A stretch of DNA of 64,000 bases. It comes from Xestospongia muta (lineage: Eukaryota; Porifera; Demospongiae; Haplosclerida; Petrosiidae). The notes under the pieces were generated by a model, which was given only the letters and a program-made list of their open reading frames with translations, did no database searches and was not told the DNA's origin. Made by a program: the position numbers and the translations under genes. The DNA lies in the NCBI GenBank assembly GCA_963693285.1, contig OY848917.1, positions 31,445,245 through 31,509,244 on the forward strand. Reading direction: 5' to 3'. This document shows positions 20,901 to 32,321 of this stretch, in pieces. Numbering within the stretch: position 1 is the stretch's first letter; every line of letters begins with the position of its first letter.

Positions 20901-22139
20901 GTAAAGATGATGAAAAAGGTCATGTTAGATGATTTGAAGGAAAGATCTACTGGACACATAATACAACTACTTACTAAAGCCACTCTTCTTGATTCGAGGT
21001 TCAAGAATATGACGTTCCTGCCTAAATCTGATTGCAAAAGTGCTATTGACAACTTGAAGTTAGGCTTTGATTAGTAGTATTATAATCATAGTCATACTAT
21101 GATTATAATACTTTATATGTGGAAAGGTTTGAGAAAAATGGCCACCACATATTATGTCAAAGGAAGTTGAACACAAATAATTCAATCAAAATTATAATAT
21201 TAACTATGTTAGTGGGAGGTAGTAAATGAAATGTGTTTCAAATGATCTTTAATTATATAATTTAATCATTACTTTGTCTCTTTGAAATAAATGTAACAAT
21301 ATAATACTATAATGATAACTTTTATTTTTGCTTGATTGTACATTACCTACGTCCTTCTCTCATTTCTTTCGTCATATGGGTCTCATTCTTTGAAGATTGT
21401 TTTTCTCGTACAAAGATAACTTGACTATAGAGCTCCAACAGAGAAAACCTGAGAAACTCTGTAACATATGATTAATTAAATTTGCATGTCCAACCTCCTC
21501 TGATATTGTGAATTGCAGATCATAGCCTAGTCATTAAATTATTCAAAATCATTGTGTATTTGCATGACAATTGTTTTCATGTATTTACATGTTTATTCCT
21601 ACACTGTGTCTTTACTTTTGTCATGGTCATTCTTTCATCTTATTTCACTTTTGGAAATGTTTTTTTTTACTTATGTCTTTAACAATGACCATTAATTAGG
21701 TGATTGCAAACAAAAACACCATCAACACAAACTATTTTTGATATTTGTTATACAATTCATAAAGATAAACCAACAAGATCATTTGTTTTAATTTTATTGC
21801 TCTCTGTATTAACATAATTAATATAATTAAACAAAAATACTTTCAACATAAGCTGTGTTTGTTATTTGTTATTGTTTGATATTTGTTATGCAATGCTTGA
21901 AGACACAGTCAATAAAACATCTTTTTATAATGCTTTACATTATTAACATTGTTATTTATTTTTAAATTACATTATATTTGTAGGCTTGGAAGTTACAGGA
22001 ACAAGAACACTACCGACGTAGAGCCAAAGCTATGATGATTTGTGGATATGCATTGAATATTTTTGCTATATTGTTTGTTTATGCTATTATTTTGACAATA
22101 GAGGTCTTAAATGGATCTGGTGTGTTTTATCGAAACTAA
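17918..22139 (+). CDS. D1: CD225/dispanin-like two-pass membrane protein
   Basis: Five exons, 17918-17950, 18003-18087, 18344-18390, 18570-18710 and 21984-22139, give 153 aa in one frame. The N-terminus MTEREQQQPLL leads into a cytosolic-type Pro/Tyr region with LPPPPYE (PPxY, a WW-domain ligand of Nedd4-type ligases) and EPEPYQPPQYQP. TM1 is about residues 71-102 (AIIAFIVITIIGTPLTLFFT then IPALCLNIW); a basic loop WKLQEQEHYRRRAKAM follows; TM2 is 119-141. Disordered Pro/Tyr head, two membrane segments and a basic loop is the layout of CD225/dispanin proteins (IFITM, PRRT, TMEM91), but the match is distant and was not tested by search. The ATG in AACATG(A/T)CGGA is chosen because it is conserved in D1, D2 and D5 and its frame is open in all seven copies. 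Intron 4 is 3.3 kb because a truncated hAT element sits in it. Confidence 0.75.
19061..21076 (+). mobile_element. 3'-truncated hAT element (ZBED-type), copy in D1 intron 4
   Basis: Begins TAGGCCTGGGCAATAG, a typical hAT terminus, immediately after GTACTATG. Degenerate transposase pieces follow in order: a BED-finger region (VWKHFDFPAKDEE near 20000, FHLKEHHRSAYE near 20130), FALTTDLWSSQANHAYTG near 20440-20490, and MPTDVEFKTLEEF through TLLDSRFKNMTFL at 20724-21020. Stops and shifts break the frames, so it is inactive. No matching right terminus or hATC dimerisation segment is present; the element stops at a hairpin. A pogo-like element is nested in its 5' part. Confidence 0.85.
19092..19854 (+). 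mobile_element. Pogo/Tc1-mariner-like deletion derivative nested in the hAT
   Basis: Terminal inverted repeats of about 30 bp (CTGTAAAACTACTAATGTTA at the left, its near-complement ending TTACAG at the right) are flanked by TA on both sides (19090-19091, 19855-19856), the target duplication of Tc1/mariner/pogo elements. Inside is a helix-turn-helix-like reading frame (HVKIAKYSCECGSNAAADKF, then LVTKSTVRNMRKSYL) as in the N-terminal region of pogo-type transposases; no DDE catalytic domain is present. It is non-autonomous. Confidence 0.85.
21077..21111. repeat. Perfect hairpin at the truncated hAT right junction
   Basis: A 16-bp perfect inverted repeat with a CAT loop: the left arm is GTATTATAATCATAGT and the right arm ACTATGATTATAATAC. 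The right arm is the original genomic target, as seen in D2 at about 26392-26405. The left arm is therefore an inverted copy of the target made at the junction. Confidence 0.85.
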
Positions 22140-22737
22140 TTATAAGACTCACATGCTACATATGTATACAATACTATACAAATTATCTAAAATTATATTT
22201 TATATATTATAATTATCATGAGTTTTATTTTATTATGGTAAAGTTTGATTTATTTCCAGGATATTGTAAAGTCTGGTAAAAATAATCTTTAGCTGGAGGA
22301 CTGAACTGAAAACTTAATTATAGATTAAACTCATGAAATATTGTTTGCTAGTATACAATGCCTTTTAAGATTTGTTCTGTTCAGATTAAATGCATACAAC
22401 CTTTAATTATGTTTGCATTCAAATTATAACTGATTTATGTAATTCACATTAATAAAACCAAATAATTGAACTGAAATCTATTGTAAATTTAAATTCCATT
22501 CAGTTAATATGCATTGTTTGTGAATGAAGTTGATGTACATTTTAACTAAATTGAATTTTTATTATGTTATATCTATTTGTTTGTATTATTTTTATTCCAA
22601 TTATAAATTAAATATTATAAATTTATAGTTAAATATATTCACAATGTCTATATGAAAAACTAAACAGTGACTATAAATGATCGGTTCCAAAATGAGGTAT
22701 AAAATGTTATCATTTAGCTAGTTAATTGATATATCTA

Positions 22738-23300
22738 CACAGAGGGGTAAGAATGAAAGTTTAAGTTGGGGGGGCTGACCTTATATTTAGTTGTGTTATA
22801 TTATTAAACATCAAAAATGACCAATAATTTATCCGTCTGTTTTTAAAGGAAACAAACTCTTTAGCTATTTCTAATAAGTTTGTTATCAGTACAGTCCTTA
22901 TGTGAATGTAACATCATGACATGGTTTAGTCATTCTTAGTCATAGTACTTCATAGGTAATTTTTTAGTTGGTGTAACATTGAAAAAGTGCGTTCCACTGT
23001 AGCAGAAATCATTGGTACAGTTAGACATAATCTAATTAGGTTATGAACTTGAAAACATCATACCAATCGATTTCTCACTCATCATATCACATATTATTCT
23101 GGCAGTTATCACTTCTCGAACATTGAATGAATAATGTGAAAATAATGAGGTGATTGATTGTTAATGTACACAAATTAACACAATAACCACCTCAGTCAAA
23201 AGGTTATTGTGGACATAGTCTTGAGTGTAAACCAGGGGGTTATCCTCCTTTATTTTCAAGTTAGGAGGGGGGCCTGCCCCCACTTTCCTACCCCTATGTG
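22738..23300. mobile_element. hAT-like element remnant with CACA(G/T)AGGGGTA ends, copy 1
   Basis: Starts CACAGAGGGGTAAG and ends CTACCCCTATGTG, giving terminal inverted repeats of about 12 bp continuing imperfectly. TCTA occurs on both sides; empty sites elsewhere in the array (about 35391) read ATATCTAGATG with a single TCTA. The minus strand encodes a remnant resembling the hATC dimerisation region, clearest in the second copy at 43490-43717. The visible duplication is only 4 bp, shorter than the usual 8 bp for hAT, so the superfamily is uncertain. Confidence 0.6.
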
Positions 23301-23949
23301 TCTAGATGTCTTTGTTTAGTAATTGCCAAATTATTAAAGTTTTTAACATACAAACAACAAACTCAGTTCAATATAAATTTGTAGATTTAGAATTTCCAAT
23401 CTTATGTCAATCGGTGACTTTCAAATACGTTTCAATCGAGTACTGGCCGATTTCATGTCTAATGCCCACCTTACTTTATTGTGAGTGGTTGTCTGAACAT
23501 AACCATAGATAGTATAGACTACATGACCATAAACTTCATGCAAACTATGTCTTGCAGTGCTCCTGTTTCTGAAATGAGTATGTAGTATTTTTTTTAATTT
23601 TTACTTTAATTAAGTGTTTATTTATAAGAAATATTTTTGAAATAATTTTATTTACCTGACAATTTACTGATACTGTTAGGTCACAGTTACAGTAACATAG
23701 AAGTTTTTTGCTAGCATATACAACAAAGAGCTTTTTCAGATGAAGGTTTAAAATTAGTACACCAGTTTCTACACAAGTGTTATATAGTGCCGACTTCCTG
23801 TTAAATTATGCTCTAGGCTTGAGAACAGGGAGTTTTATCAACTTTTGCAACTAGCCTAATAAATGACCTATCATCTGCTCTTCAACAAGGTAATTTTAAG
23901 AATATGACGACAATAAGGGAGAGAAGGTGGGCAAGATACCATGACATCA

Positions 23950-24600
23950 GGACATCAGAGCACTGCTAACTTCCTTGATATTAGCTCTGACATTTACAAT
24001 AGAGATACTTGCGCTACAGACATAAATATAGTTCTCTTAGCTCTATTACTGCTACTTATAGAAGTCTCATACACTACACACCACAGTACTTTACTTATAA
24101 TTATATATTTACCCAGCGTAGTCTGGTTTCATAGTGTGGGAGGATACTTTTAATAGAAGTATTTAAGACACTAGCTGAACCTTCACGATGAGTTATATAA
24201 TTCAGCTTTCACTGCACAGTCAGTCTTTTTGGCAGTTCTTGCTCAAATATGTGTCTAAAGACAGTAATGTGACAAGCTGGGACAAGTAGACATTTCAATT
24301 CTTTGTATGAGCATTTCACACTCCTCTTTCTTTCTCTTTTTCTGTAATTATGGGCTCTTGGTAGTATACAGTAAGTATTTACTCAATTACATATAATTAG
24401 ATCATGTTTCCTTTAATTCTGTGGTTTCCCACATTTTTCAATAGTTGATTGTTGGGACAGTTGTCTAGTGATTTGCCACACCCATTAATGCAATTATATA
24501 AGTGTACTTATGAGCATCCACTATCAGGTATACAAATTGTTTTATCATTTAGTGTCTTCATATCTCAAACAACATGTATATACATGTGTACAAGCTATTC
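23950..24600 (+). pseudogene. RASEF intron 10 fragment upstream of D2
   Basis: Aligns with RASEF 15373-15985 over its length (TAACTTCCTTGATATTAGCT, CAGTCTTTTTGGCAGTTCTT, TCATATCTCAAACAACATGT) and stops just before the place where exon 11 would begin. It has no coding capacity. It is evidence that the duplicated unit began inside RASEF. Confidence 0.8.
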
Positions 24601-24689
24601 GTTCAATACTAATTATTGTATTTCGGTTAATTAAGTTGTTTTTTATCACACATTATTTATTTTGTTCATGTTCTTTTGGTGATCACTTA

Positions 24690-25017
24690 GTCTCGTCCCC
24701 AGATCTACTCGCAAGCTAAAGTAGGTCTGGTCACAGGGATTGACTTTTGTGTCCCCAGTAAGGAATGTGATGTGGGTGTTGGTATGCAATTAGAAGTAGT
24801 GTGAAATATGAATATTATCAAATTGAAGTATGTGTGAAAGCAAATGCATGGCTACTCTTCATGAAATCTGCTTTAACACTTCAATTTGATGATATTCATA
24901 TTTCACACTACCTCTAATTGCATACCAACACCCGCACCACATTCCTTACTGGGGACACAAAAGTCAACCCGTGTGGCCAGACCTACTTTGGCTTGCGAGT
25001 AGGTCTGGGGACGAGAC
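24690..25017. mobile_element. MITE with long (about 140 bp) inverted repeats, TA duplication
   Basis: GTCTCGTCCCCAGATCTACT at the left is matched by the complement ending GGGGACGAGAC at the right; the arms continue for about 140 bp each with few mismatches and a short loop near 24840-24875. TA flanks both ends (24688-24689, 25018-25019). It has no coding capacity. The structure would fold into a near-complete hairpin as RNA. Confidence 0.88.
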
Positions 25018-25216
25018 TAGAAATTGCCAAGTTATTAACAACAAACTGAGTTCAATATAAATTTGTAGGTTTAGAATTTCCGATCTTATGTCAATCGGTA
25101 TCTGTGACTTTCAAATAGAATTCAACTGAGTACTGACTTATTCATGTCTTATGCCCCACCTTCAGCTATGAGGCGTGGTTATCTGGGACGGCCAAACAGT
25201 CCACGTAATCAAGAAC

Positions 25217-27594
25217 ATGTCGGAAAGGGCACTACTGCAACCACTGTTGGTAAGATAAAAATAGATGATCAAAGTAATAACGTAACTATAATTCTAAAGG
25301 CTCAACCTGGTGATAATATAGTAGGAAATGGAATGTATTCTGTATTACCTCCACCACCTTATGAACCAAGAAGTCAAAGTTAGTGGATACTAAATAGACT
25401 TATAATGTATTCTGAGTCAGTAACAAGTGGGGATATGTGAACTGGTCATTAACCTCACTGCTGTGGGTGAGGTTATAATACATTAATTGTTCACTCAACT
25501 ATAGGCTGTTAATGATAGAATATTAATTTTTGTGATCCTTCTGATTATAACGACACAATTACCATACTGAAATAGTAACACAAGTTAACATGTTATCATG
25601 TTGAAGGTTTATATCTAACATGTATATTCTCTTTATAATTATAGCTGTCTTTATTGAACCAGAGCCTTACCAGCCACCACCATATCAACCAGTAAGTATA
25701 ATTATTATGTAATATGGACCTCTTAATATATTGTCGTATTTAAATTTTAGAATTGTTTGTTTATTGACTTTGTGCAATATTTGTAGGACCATTTTCATTG
25801 ATATTATCTTATTGGTGTTTTCATAGTTAGTAAAATAATTACTACATTTTAAATTTTACATAAAGGTCAGGAGAGACAACCTTCATCGTCCAGATGACTA
25901 CAAGAGAGGTCTTTATTTTTCAATAATTGCCTTCATTGTGGTAACTATAATTGGTACTCCTTTGACATTAGTCTTCACAATTCCTGCATTGTGTTTAAAT
26001 ATTTGGGTAAGATTTTCAATGAATGAACACAATGATGGATGATAATATTGTTATGTAAAACTGCATACATGTATTTGTAGTAAAAGACTTCAATGATAGA
26101 TGTGCTATCAAGTAAGTATGCAAAACATTTGTTCTAACTTAATATTGATGAAGACACAATCAAACATGCTGTCTGAATGTATTTAGACTTACAACATTAA
26201 TTACCGTGTAGTAATAAAATATGCACTCATGCATGTGAATGACATGATAGACTATTAAGTTATCCAATAAGACAAAATTATATGGTCTCAAGGTATTTGA
26301 GTGTAAGTTGTTATGTACATGATAAGGTTTCAAGAATAAAGCTCATATACAATGTTCTGACTATCTATCAACCTGTATACCATCATGGTGCTATGATTAT
26401 AATACATTATATGTGAAGGGTTTGTGAAAAATGGCCGCCTCATATTATGTCCAAGGAGGTTGAACACAAATAATTAAATCAAAGTTACAATATTAACTAT
26501 GTCAGTGGGGTGGGAGGTAGTGAATGAAATGTGTTTCAACTGATTTTTAATTATATGATGTAATAATTACTTTGTCTCTCGAAATAAATGTAAGAATATA
26601 ATACTTATATTGTGACTTTAGCTTTATTGTACATTACCCACATCCTCCTCTCATTTCTTTCACACATTGTCATTCTTTGAAGATTGCTCCTCTTATACAG
26701 CTTAGAGCTTCAATAGAGAAAACCTGAGAAGCTCTAACGTTTGATTAATTAAATTTGTATGTCCAACTTTCTCTGATATTATGAATTGCTCATCATAGCC
26801 TCATTTATCACTTATAACAACAGTGTTCTCAAAGCCATTAAAGCTACCATTTAAGTTTGAATTTATTGAGGACATTCCAAAACGTACAACACCAAAGTAG
26901 GAATAAATATACAAATCTATAATAATCTATGCACTAGCAGCCAATCAGTTATTCTTGTATTTGTCATTTATTTATTCAAAATAATTGTGTACTTATGAAC
27001 AGGCTACTTCATGATGATTTTTTATGTACTTATATGTTTATTCCTAAATTGTGTCTTTACTTTGATATGGTCATTCTTTCATCTTGTTTCACTTTTGCAA
27101 ATGTTTTTTATACTTTAACAATGACCATTAATTATAATTTGGTGATTGCAAACAAAAGTACCGTCAACACACAAACTGTGCTTGATATTTGTTACAAAAG
27201 TCATGTAACAACCAACAAAATTAAATAATCTGTTTTAATTTTATTGCTTCTCTAAGTTCTCTTATTAATATAATTAAGCAAAAGCATCTTCAACATAAGC
27301 TGTGTTTATTATTTGTTATTGTTTGATATCTGTTATGCAATGCTTGGAGACACAGTCAACAAAACAATTTGTTTTATTTATATTGTTTCTCACTATTAAT
27401 ATTATTGTTTATTTTTTAAATTACATTTTTTATTTTAGGCTTGGAAGTTACAAGAACAAGAACACTACCGACGTAGAGCCAAAGCTATGATGATTTGTGG
27501 ATATGCACTGGATATTTTTGCTATATTGTTTGTTTATGCTTGTTTTTTTACAATATATGGCTTAAATGCATCTGGTGCGTTTTATCAAGACTAA
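25217..27594 (+). CDS. D2: CD225/dispanin-like two-pass membrane protein
   Basis: Exons 25217-25249, 25300-25378, 25645-25691, 25866-26006 and 27439-27594 encode 151 aa. The N-terminus is MSERALLQPLL; LPPPPYEPRSQ retains PPxY; EPEPYQPPPYQP follows. TM1 is about residues 69-100, the basic loop 101-116 (QEQEHYRRRAKAM) and TM2 117-139, ending GLNASGAFYQD. Against D1 it has KRGLYF for KRALHF and an aromatic-rich TM2 (YACFFTIYGL). An alternative reading begins at ATG 25144 and runs without splicing through the 50-bp intron 1 for 79 codons, also giving PPPPYEPRSQS. I prefer the spliced form because its frame holds in all seven copies, while the unspliced frame is broken in D1. The closest paralogue is D5, about 22 kb downstream. 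Confidence 0.77.
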
Positions 27595-28984
27595 TTATAA
27601 GACTCACATTGTGTGATGTGTTTGTAATTAATTTTTAAACAATAATTATTATACATATGATGTATAGTAATATTTTATATTCACCATTTTTTAATTATGG
27701 TAAAGTTTGTTTTAATTTGTTCTGTTTAAATTATATGCATTCAACCTTCAATTGTGCTTGCATTCACATTATAACTGATTTATATAATTCATATTAATAA
27801 AAGCAAATAATTGAACTGAAATTTATTGTGTGTAAATGAAGTTGATGCACGTTGTAACTGAATCGAATTTTTAGAAAGTTTTATTTGTTTGTATTATTTT
27901 TATTTCAATTATAAATTAACTGACTATGTTCACAATGTCAATATAAGGAAGATACCATGACATCAGGACATCAGAACACTTTAAGTCTATATAAGTTTAT
28001 ATGGTGTACTTTTGTTATCATCAATTGGTTGCTCAAGCAATAATCCCTTTTTGTATCAGTACATTACTGATCAAATATTTAGTGGGATAATTATCCAAGT
28101 CCCTAGTTATAAATTAACTTTGGAAGAGACATATACAATTAAAGATCTTTGAATTGATCTGTACTTTCTATAGTACAGTATAGACGTTTCTCTTACCCAT
28201 CAATTAGAAAGGAAAGTAATTATTAATAATTATTTAAGTGATACCTTGTGTAAAATCATAAGTTTCTGTTTAAATATAATCATGAAAAGCTTTTTAGTTA
28301 TTGTGTGAGTAAGTCAATGAAGACATGATATCATACCATCTCTACATTCTATTGTCCGACTATTTAGTTTTCATTTATTCTATTGTCTATGAATAGTCTC
28401 ATGTAATATATCTAGCTAAACCTCCAATTCGATCAACAAAGTAATCTACAAAAGACAACAACAATAGACTTTTATTTCTATTGAACTTTGGAAAATTATA
28501 TCATATTTTAAAATATGCAGCGGAAATCTTAAGGTGGAAATTTAAATTTCTAATTTTGAAGTTCTTATTGAAGAAACAATTAGTCTGTTTTTATAAGAGT
28601 TTTCACGGCATAAATTGCTTGAAGTAGTTGGTAGAACTGTTATAGTTATTAGCTGTTATTGGACACATCTTTTTTCTTTTAGAATAAATCCTATTTGAAA
28701 TGCTGATGACTTTACAAATTTAAAGAACAGCAACATTCTACAATCTAGTAATAGACATCAAATCCATCCAACAGTACTTTTACACCAAAAGTTCGTGTAC
28801 GCCTACACAAATAATGACAGTTTATTACTAGTTATTAATATTACATGTACCTGTGGTACATATTTGATCAATGTTACAGCAAGTTTGACTTAGGAAACAA
28901 AATAAAGAAAGTCTAGCCATTCCAATTTGTGTCCCACCAAGACAAATAACGAGATTATCATAAACGACCACAAAATGGTTAAAA
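27595..28984 (+). other. D2 3' flank
   Basis: 28000-28757 matches 50630-51435 downstream of D5. Within it, TTGCTCAAGCAATAATCC and TTTTTGTATCAGTACATTAC are remnants of the same degenerate coding repeat seen at 55764-56090. Homology stops abruptly near 28758, where a block unique to this unit starts. No gene is seen. Confidence 0.5.
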
Positions 28985-29825
28985 TGCTCTTCTCAAATCT
29001 GGAAACTCTACTGTGACGTTGACAGGAGGGACACGGTCACTCACTCGACCAGGTCCTTATAATTAGAGTCATTTGATGTAATTATAGCATCATTATTATA
29101 GGGGTATTTTTTATCTGCAAGCGAAATGGGAATATTGATGTTTGGGATCTCATGGATAGGTAATGAATAAATACATTCATTATTACATGTATTCAAACAT
29201 TCTCTAGATCTCATGTACCATCATTGGCCCAAAATATTTCCTCTCTCTCAATCACTTCTATTATCCCATGGTATCTCTCTAGTAAGCTATACTAACTCTA
29301 TTTGTTAGCTCTTAATTGTTTGAGGCTGTCAATCAATGTTAGCAGTGGGTGACATGGTGGTACATTACATATATTAGAAGTGCCATGAGTCTATGTCATC
29401 CCTCCAGCAATAAGGTAGAGATATAGTGTTTAAATTAGAGATTATTCTCTCTCACTAGTTGTCCATTATGGAATCATTCTTTGAGAGAGAAGTCAAGCGA
29501 TTAGAATTTGTTGCTGAAAGAAATTGTATGCATAGTGAAGAGAAGAAATTACTGGATGAAGCTAAAGCAATATCTGCTACAGAGGTTATATTAGTCAATG
29601 AAGTATAATTATTATGTGGTGATTATAGGAGACACCTCAACAGAGCAAAGATAGGGGTTGGAAAGAGAAAGCTAAATTAGTGAGTTTAGGTCTGAAAATA
29701 TAAGTATGAGTCCATTTCTATTGCTTTGGTAGGAATACGATGATTATCTCAAGTTAGAGGATACTCTTTTAATAGAACTAGGAATCAAACAGCAACAGCA
29801 ACAAGAAGACAGTTTAATAGTTTAA
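28985..29825 (+). pseudogene. 3' fragment of an axonemal dynein intermediate chain (WDR63/DNAI3-like)
   Basis: Successive exon-like pieces encode the end of a WD-repeat dynein intermediate chain: RSLTRPG (to 29052); YFLSASE then, after a lost base, GNIDVWDLMD (29102-29159); SHVPSLAQNISSLSITSI (29208-29281); LLAVGDMV, shift, GTLHILEVP, shift, SLCHPSSN (about 29320-29415). Then come three clean exons, 29459-29584 (MESFFEREVKRLEFVAE), 29629-29679 and 29733-29825 (YDDYLKLEDTLLIELGI, stop). The GTLHILE(I/V)PW and FEREVK(H/R)LE(Y/F)V signatures are those I know from WDR63/DNAI3, an inner-arm dynein intermediate chain of cilia. At least three single-base losses break the frame and no upstream exons are present, so it is a dead fragment, although the final three exons are intact. 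Confidence 0.75.
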
Positions 29826-30094
29826 AGATTATATTTATTATTCAAGTTATTGCAAAGAAAATATTTTAGAATTGTTGACACATATTCTGCATATGACACT
29901 TTGTAAATAATTTATTGCTCCTAGACCTGCCAGCTCAACATTTTACTTTCTTAAGAAAGGTGTAGTTGTGTTACTCATATGATCCAACTGACTCACCTCC
30001 TGAACATCCTTACTGACTATTCTTTAATACTCTTAAAATAGATTTATAAATAGATAATTAGATTTGTTTATAATAAAATAAAATTATAATTTAA

Positions 30095-30595
30095 AAAAAA
30101 ACCTTGTGTGTTGCCCAAACGATCTTTCGTGACTCAATTCCACGCAGGCTTCCACTTAGGCTCCAGGATTCCCTGCTATTGCTAGCTAGGACCGCCACCT
30201 GGCTTGGTAACCCTCGTCCGAAGACGAGGTAATCCTGGCTGGAACGTCGCCCTAACTTCAAACCAGCCGTACTGGGTTTCGAGTTTCGGGAATAAATCAT
30301 CGTCATTACTAAACCGGGACTACAATACACCAAGCCTCATCTCGTTTAAAGGGAGACTACCAGCCGTATCCTAGTCCGCCTTTCGGATACTCCGAAGAGT
30401 ATGCTGGTAACCATCTCAGAGGTCATGATGCATTACAGACGCTGGCCTACAACACACTGGCAACCAAGACTGTTTTGGTTTCCTTTTATATGTACTTACG
30501 ATTTTGTCTTCACGCTTTTGTGGGGCACGACAGTGTGCGCTTATGAACTCATTAACGATCGCTATGAATATCATTACTGGTATCGTTGAACTAAA
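30095..30595. other. GC-rich island of unknown origin
   Basis: About 500 bp near 50 percent GC set in sequence near 30 percent. The minus strand has an 80-codon frame at 30333-30091, including GLPSQVAVLASNSRES and SGSLRGIESRKIVWATHKV. I recall similar strings from repetitive or mis-annotated coding sequence but cannot name a source. TATCCTAGTCCGCC and GGATACTCCGAAGAGTATGC suggest local stem-loops. It lies inside the 2.9-kb block missing from the D5-D6 interval. Confidence 0.45.
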
Positions 30596-31436
30596 AAAGA
30601 CTTAAAAATTAATAATTAAAACTAAAGCTATGTTTTAAGCAAACTAGAACAACACTACTAATTAGATTCAATTTTATCATTGTTTAATTTTATAGGCACC
30701 ACAACAAAAGAAACAATCTTATAAACATTATGTTAAAGTTCTTTTAAGTATATTTATATTAGATCATATGATATGCTATCACTTTCATAATGATTCAAAA
30801 AGACACACTCTATATATCATCTAACTTTTATGGATGCTTTGTGATCTTCAATATCTTGACCATGAATAATAAGTTTATGACACTAATCATAGCAAACTAT
30901 AAATGACTTACATATAAGATGTAACTTCCTTAATTTAAACCAGACATGTAGTAACTTGTAAAGTGAACTTATAGTCAACCATAACAGACTTATTAGATGT
31001 AATTATGCAACTAGTTAATTTCTACATAAAATATAGATCACTCACAATTTTCACAATAGTACCTTGGGAATGCGTCAGTACTCACCCTTCAAATTAGATA
31101 CAGAAAACCTAGCATTACCAATCAAGTTTTCTGGGAGGGTTCTCAGTATGCCTTACATACACCCCACCTTACCACTGGAAAATTAAATATGTTTCCTGTA
31201 TGTTGTCCTCTAAGAAACGTATAGGAAACATATATAATAAATTTCACTATATGTTTCTGTTTTGGAAATTTGTAATTTTTATTATGTTTCCAATATTAAA
31301 ATACTCCACAATTACAAAGGTTAGAAACAAATGTTTTCATTGATAATTATACTTCAAAATTTATTATCAAGGAATAACATAAATTTATAACTTTAAAGGA
31401 AAAAAGTAAAATCAATTATTTATGGTCTTCAAGAAA

Positions 31437-31690
31437 TTAACGGACTCACAAGTAGTAATGTCTCGTCATTGATAGTGTAAGTGCAAGAAAGAGCTATCCT
31501 AAGAATGTTTTCTATTGGTACAAACTGCTTGTCTGAACAGAACTGAAAAGTTGAGTTGCAATACACCTCATAAGGTTTACCAAAGTAATGAGGACTGTTC
31601 TTTCTTGCGGCAAAAATCAGTCTCTTTAACGGAATCATCACTAAATGAGTCAGACAAACTGATAGAAGAGCTATCATCGTCATTGTGCTT
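31437..31690 (-). pseudogene. Degenerate coding remnant, unknown family
   Basis: A minus-strand frame reads ARKNSPHYFGKPYEVYCN followed by FCSDKQFVPIENILRIAL. The spaced Cys, HYFGKPY and FVPIENIL look like real protein, possibly from a multi-copy element, but I do not recognise the family. It stops at the edge of the RASEF-derived fragment. Confidence 0.35.
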
Positions 31691-32240
31691 AGTAACATGA
31701 CAAGCATGGATAAGTAGACATTTCAATTATTTGGGTGGGAGCTTCACACTCCTCTTCCACTTTTCTGTAATTATGGGGCTCCTGTATAATTAGCAATTAC
31801 TTATAAATTAGATATATAGTAAGATCATATTTCCTTTAGTTCTGTGGTTTCCCACATCCTTCAATGCTAGTTGATTGCTGGGACAGTTGTCTAGCAATTT
31901 GACCACACCCAGAGTACTGTTATTTAAATATACTAATAGACAGTCAATATGAAATATAAGCCACAATGTATCATTCATGCCTCAAATAATACCTCATAAC
32001 CATGAATTAACTGCTTCTTTATTGTATATTGGTAGCATAGCTAACAACTCTTATGGAGGTAGTGGCCACTACCTCCATAAGAGTTGTTAGCTACTATAGC
32101 ACATGCTACTGCTACTACAAGACAAAAGAATAGTTATATATCTGATTATAGAAGAGCTTGTCCTATCTACTTCACCTGCCCCTTGACCTACTCCTAATAA
32201 AACCAGTTTAGAAGAGATCAGAGGTACAGAGAGTATGTGA
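31690..32240 (+). pseudogene. RASEF intron 10/exon 11 fragment upstream of D3
   Basis: 31690-32000 matches RASEF intron 10 (GACAAGTAGACATTTCAATT-type sequence, GTGGTTTCCCACATCCTTC, GGGACAGTTGTCTAG). 32074-32240 matches exon 11 from CAAGAGTGGTTAGCTGC through AGAAGAGGTCAGAGGTACAG with many changes, including stops in the original frame. The exon's first bases are replaced by the left arm of a 56-bp palindrome. Confidence 0.8.
32038..32093. repeat. Perfect 56-bp palindrome in the RASEF exon 11 fragment
   Basis: Two 28-bp arms meet with no spacer (TAGCTAACAACTCTTATGGA...). The right arm is RASEF exon 11 sequence in its original orientation and the left arm is the inverted copy. The homologous site at 52159-52214 has a degenerate version. 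Confidence 0.9.
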
Positions 32241-32275
32241 CAATGGATTCCCAACTGAATACTATCTGACATGTA

Positions 32276-32321
32276 GACAGTCTAGTCCGCTACCAGCATG
32301 CTGGTGACGGACTAGACTGTC
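32276..32321. repeat. 46-bp near-palindrome about 240 bp upstream of D3
   Basis: GACAGTCTAGTCCG and its complement flank a central CCAGCATGCTGG palindrome with one 3-bp mismatch on each side. A copy with one further change lies at 52397-52442 upstream of D6. Confidence 0.85.

Larger units (their letters stand above)
22140..25216 (+). other. D1-D2 intergenic region
   Basis: Contains the D1 3' UTR with AATAAA at about 22451, a hAT-like element (22738-23300), a RASEF intron 10 fragment (23950-24600), a long-TIR MITE (24690-25017) and the recurring D-gene upstream block (25018-25180). No other gene is recognised. Confidence 0.6.

Noticed and set aside
20660..21052. 130-codon minus-strand frame inside the hAT
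   Set aside because: Antisense shadow of the transposase segment at 20724-21074; same at 41010-41432.
27302..27490. Frame overlapping D2 exon 5
   Set aside because: Ends in exon 5 read in the wrong frame; the conserved frame starts AWKLQEQ at 27439.
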